Shown here in pieces: positions 28,918-31,396 of a stretch of DNA of 31,396 bases (within the stretch, counting starts at the first letter, position 1; the number at the start of each line of letters is the position of its first letter). The notes beneath the pieces were generated by a model. The model did no database searches. It saw only the letters and a program-made list of their open reading frames with translations, and had not been told where the DNA came from. The stretch spans positions 789,413 to 820,808 of the forward strand of contig BFEA01000109.1 in the NCBI GenBank assembly GCA_003427395.1. The letters run 5' to 3'. A program made the position numbers and the translations under genes. Source of the stretch: Chara braunii (taxonomy: Eukaryota > Streptophyta > Charophyceae > Charales > Characeae).

Positions 28918-29372
28918 GTGCCACCAAGAAGAATGTCGACTCTTCAAGGTAGAGCGCTCACGACTTCTGAACCAGAAGAGGACTCTCAAGCCTCCTCATG
29001 GTAAGAAGAGAATGAGATGGGAAGATAAATGTACCTGAAGATAGCTGCCCCAAACCACAGATTTCTCACCAACTGAGCCGACGTGCATTTTGATGACCGG
29101 GCATAGGCTCGGTACCACACACAATGCAATGCAGTGCCACCTCAGCCAAAATGCCATATCAGCATGCCCTCATCATTCCACATACACCTGTTGTCGCCAC
29201 AGTACTCATGCTGTCACCACAGCCTTCCGGTCCTGCTCCCCTCTACCCGGGAGGGACCCAATCAGCCACCATCAGAGTCTCCTTACTGCAGAGAAGCTTC
29301 GTCAGCGCACCAAGTAACCAAGACACCAGCGGCAGTATGGCGATATCTGAAAAAGCTCTGACAGCAAATTGC
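28918..29372. other. Stretch without a recognisable gene
   Basis: Short frames only, without domains. Some tRNA-like words are present (GGTAGAGCGCTC near 28950, and a reverse A-box-like CCAACTGAGCCG near 29070), but neither has the other half of a tRNA promoter. Confidence 0.5.
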
Positions 29373-30352
29373 AAGGAAACTGAGAGAGAGAGAGAGAGCG
29401 ATAGACAGAAACCCAGATTGCAATATCACGCTGAAGACCAGATAGTCGTGTACCAAACAGAAAGCACGATGCACCGAGATACAAGCCAAATACGAGCAAT
29501 ACAATGAACTCAAATGTCAATGTCGACACTCTCTCGCCACACCAACAAAGTATCCAATGTCTGACTTCTTGTTTGGCGCTCAGTGCCCAGCCTATCCTAC
29601 TCAGCAGCTAAACTGGCCTACAAAACGTATATGCAACTGGAGTCACTTCAAGCAGAAGACCGATGTACGTGACGATGTCGCCAGTGCAGACTCCCAGCAT
29701 ACACCAGGTTCGTGTCTCTTCTCCTCTCTCCTCACCCCTCTCTCTCCGGCAGCGTGCTCCTCCTCCCAAAGACCACCATCACCCACACCAGCTTCCGCAC
29801 AAGCAGCCCGGCTATGGCCACCGTGCGCCCTCTGCCACGGCAGCGCCCCACTCACCACACAGCGCCTGCGTGTGCCTCTGGTCAGCACGTGGGCAGCACC
29901 CCAGCAGCAGCATCGCTGCTCACTGCGCCCAGGCAGAATGTACCCCTGGTTGGCCGCACACTTTCCTTTATAGAAAGTGAGCCCAGCCTCTGGCTGGCCT
30001 GGGCCTGGTGGGCATGTGCCCAGTAGCTTCACTATGGGCCAAAAAAGTGTCTGCGCCCAGGCCCATTCAGACAGTGGCCTGCGCCCGCAACAGCTAAGCT
30101 GCCCAACTGTGCCACGTGGCTGGGGTCACTCGCTGCTCTCTCATTGGCCATCGGGCCTCCAGCCACGTCGCTGCCTGCTTGTCATTGGCCGAGAGACCAG
30201 CCTCCTTGTCAAGCCCAGAACAGCCTGGAAGGCTCACGGAAGATTCCGATGCTGGCAAGCAGGACATGAGTAACGAACTGGCGTGTAGAAACTGTCTGGC
30301 GCCCCTCATGCAGAAATGACAAAAATAGGGCCCCATGTCCGAATTCAGGCCC
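29373..30352 (+). repeat. Unnamed ~1-kb repeat, copy C (uninterrupted)
   Basis: The fullest copy, from AAGGAAACTGAGAGAGAGAG to GGGCCCCATGTCCGAATTCA. It has, in order: a GA run, GCGATAGACAGAAACCCAGA, a GTCGACACTCTCTCGCCACA block, CAGCTTCCGCACAAGCAGCC, CTTTCCTTTATAGAAAGTG (TATA-like), GCCCAGTAGCTTCAC, CTCTCATTGGCC, and GAAATGACAAAAATAGGGCC. CCAAT-like (ATTGG) words occur in the right half. It could be an LTR or a non-autonomous element. No TG...CA boundaries or target duplications could be fixed. Confidence 0.85.
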
Positions 30353-30641
30353 CCCTTCACTTAGGGTGGGCGCATTGCTTGCTGGGGCCCCTTCAGGCAG
30401 GGGGATCCCGCGGCTTCAAGGCCTCTGCCAGGGCAGATTTCTCGCACTCCTTTTATTGTGGGCAGTTTCGTCTTTTATTGTGGATAATAATTGGTGGTGA
30501 TGATTGGGCCCCTCGTTGATGTGTGACTACAACAGACCTGAAGGTGGCCAATCTTAATCAATTCTTTTTTTTTCTTCGAGACCCCAAAACTATAATCGTT
30601 GTTGTCAGCGTTTAATTTTCCAACAAAAAGAAAGGTTGCTA
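30353..30641. other. Stretch without a recognisable gene
   Basis: Contains TTTTATTGTGG twice (near 30450 and 30472), also seen before copy B, and a T run near 30564. Nothing else can be supported. Confidence 0.5.
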
Positions 30642-30740
30642 TCTTAGGATGTATTCACACGACCCTCTTCACCCGAAACAACGCCCAGGCGCTCTTCACC
30701 CGAAACAACGCCCAGGCGTTATATTCAACGTATCCTAAGA
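30642..30740. repeat. Small hairpin with a 27-bp perfect tandem duplication
   Basis: TCTTAGGAT (30642-30650) and ATCCTAAGA (30732-30740) are perfect 9-bp inverted ends. Inside, the 27-bp unit starting CTCTTCACCCGAAACAACGC is repeated without error at 30665-30691 and 30692-30718. Confidence 0.8.
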
Positions 30741-31002
30741 AAAACAGATTTTTGTGTTTACTCACTTTTTTAAAGTTTTTTTAAATATAACAAAAGTGGA
30801 CCCGGAGAAGCGAAGGCGGAGGCAGGGGGGATGGTGAGGGGAGAAGATGAGGAGGAGAAGATGGGAAAGCAGTGAAAGGAAGAAGGGAAGGGAGGAAGGG
30901 GGGAGTGGGAAATGTTCGGTGCAAACAAAAAAAAACGAAGAATGTAGGTGTCCCTCTCTTTTTCTCTCCCTGTCTCCCTCTCTCTCTTTCTTTCTGTATG
31001 TG

Positions 31003-31046
<44 letters not shown>

Positions 31047-31230
31047 TCTCTCACATTCATTCGGCAAATATAACATGCATGGTAAGAGGGCACGAGGGAG
31101 AGAGAGGGAGACAGAGAGAGGCCACGTGCCGGGAGGTAAGAGGGGGGGGGGAGAAACAGACACCGGCGGAGAGAGAGACGTGGTGGGAGGAAAGAGAGGG
31201 GAGCCGGAGTGGCACAATGTCCGGATAGTG

Positions 31231-31315
<85 letters not shown>

Positions 31316-31396
31316 ACATTTCGATGGACAGGATGAGCAACGCATCCGGATAGCGGAGTGTGTGTGTGTGTGTGTGTGCGCGCGCGGGAGTGAGGG
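30741..31396. repeat. Purine-rich DNA with GA, GT and GA microsatellites
   Basis: GA-rich DNA (30800-30905), (GA)n at 31007-31042, (TG)n at about 31233-31272 joined to (AG)n at 31273-31305, and (GT)n at 31358-31378. The word CCGGATAG(T/C)GGAGTGTGTG occurs at 31221 and 31347, so the GT tract and its flank are duplicated with a period near 126 bp. Long frames here are dinucleotide artefacts. Confidence 0.88.

Noticed and set aside
28945-28985. tRNA-like words GGTAGAGCGCTC and a small CTTCTG/CAGAAG hairpin
   Set aside because: No T arm or acceptor stem can be formed around them.
21279-30026. Similar plus-strand frame in repeat copies B and C (MSLLLSP start)
   Set aside because: It stays open in both copies, but there is no known family, copy A does not keep it, and other frames are equally open in this GC-rich DNA. 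I treat it as part of the repeat.
30762-31353. Frames of 100-190 codons rich in Ser-Leu or Arg-Glu
   Set aside because: They are dinucleotide-repeat artefacts (GA, GT, CT).
1-31396. CRISPR array, operon-like or prokaryotic defence genes
   Set aside because: No regularly spaced repeats with unique spacers and no clustered bacterial-type genes are present. The repeats are micro- and minisatellites typical of a eukaryote.

Overview
This window looks like transposon-dominated nuclear DNA of a green plant of the streptophyte line. It holds three chromovirus-type Ty3/Gypsy retrotransposon remnants, a dead PIF/Harbinger transposase, many GA, GT and CA microsatellites, minisatellites, an assembly gap (12592-12766) and one plausible non-transposon gene. 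A 240-bp fragment carrying mitochondrial-type tRNA-Arg(UCU) and tRNA-Tyr sequence points away from flowering plants, whose mitochondria normally lack a native tRNA-Arg gene, and towards a charophyte or bryophyte. A Chara-like genome is my best guess, but no sequence search was run.

Layout. 1-1332: GA-rich tandem units and a 230-bp tandem duplication joined by poly-C. 1266-2520 (-): Harbinger transposase pseudogene, whose 3' end lies inside that duplication. 2630-3050: cluster of ACGTGGCA-like sites. 3487-8907 (+): chromovirus 1, nearly full length, with gag, protease, RT, RNase H, integrase and chromodomain mostly in one frame but with eleven in-frame stops and several small indels. 8908-10800: possible 3' LTR remnant and low-complexity DNA. 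11009-12480 (+): tail of chromovirus 3 (integrase C-terminus, chromodomain, polypurine tract, start of an LTR). 12500-15340: microsatellites, the gap, a tRNA-like SINE head and two related hairpin elements. 15342-16856 (-): ketopantoate-reductase-like gene with a polyglutamine tract. 17000-19200: minisatellites, the largest with a 21-bp period. 19500-22458 and 29373-30352: three copies of an unnamed ~1-kb repeat. 22459-22805: fold-back of integrase fragments. 22806-27614 (-): chromovirus 2, degraded, truncated in the integrase and interrupted by the mitochondrial-like insert. 28570-31396: tandem duplications, a small hairpin and microsatellites.

No operon or multi-gene pathway is visible. The main signal is genome decay. 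In both larger retroelements nearly every premature stop, and three lost catalytic residues of chromovirus 1, can be explained by single C-to-T or G-to-A changes, as expected if methylated cytosines deaminated in silenced copies. Insertions, template-switch-like fold-backs and tandem duplications then rearranged the remains. I found no convincing new multi-gene system. The most unusual objects are the organellar insert, the integrase fold-back and the unnamed three-copy repeat.
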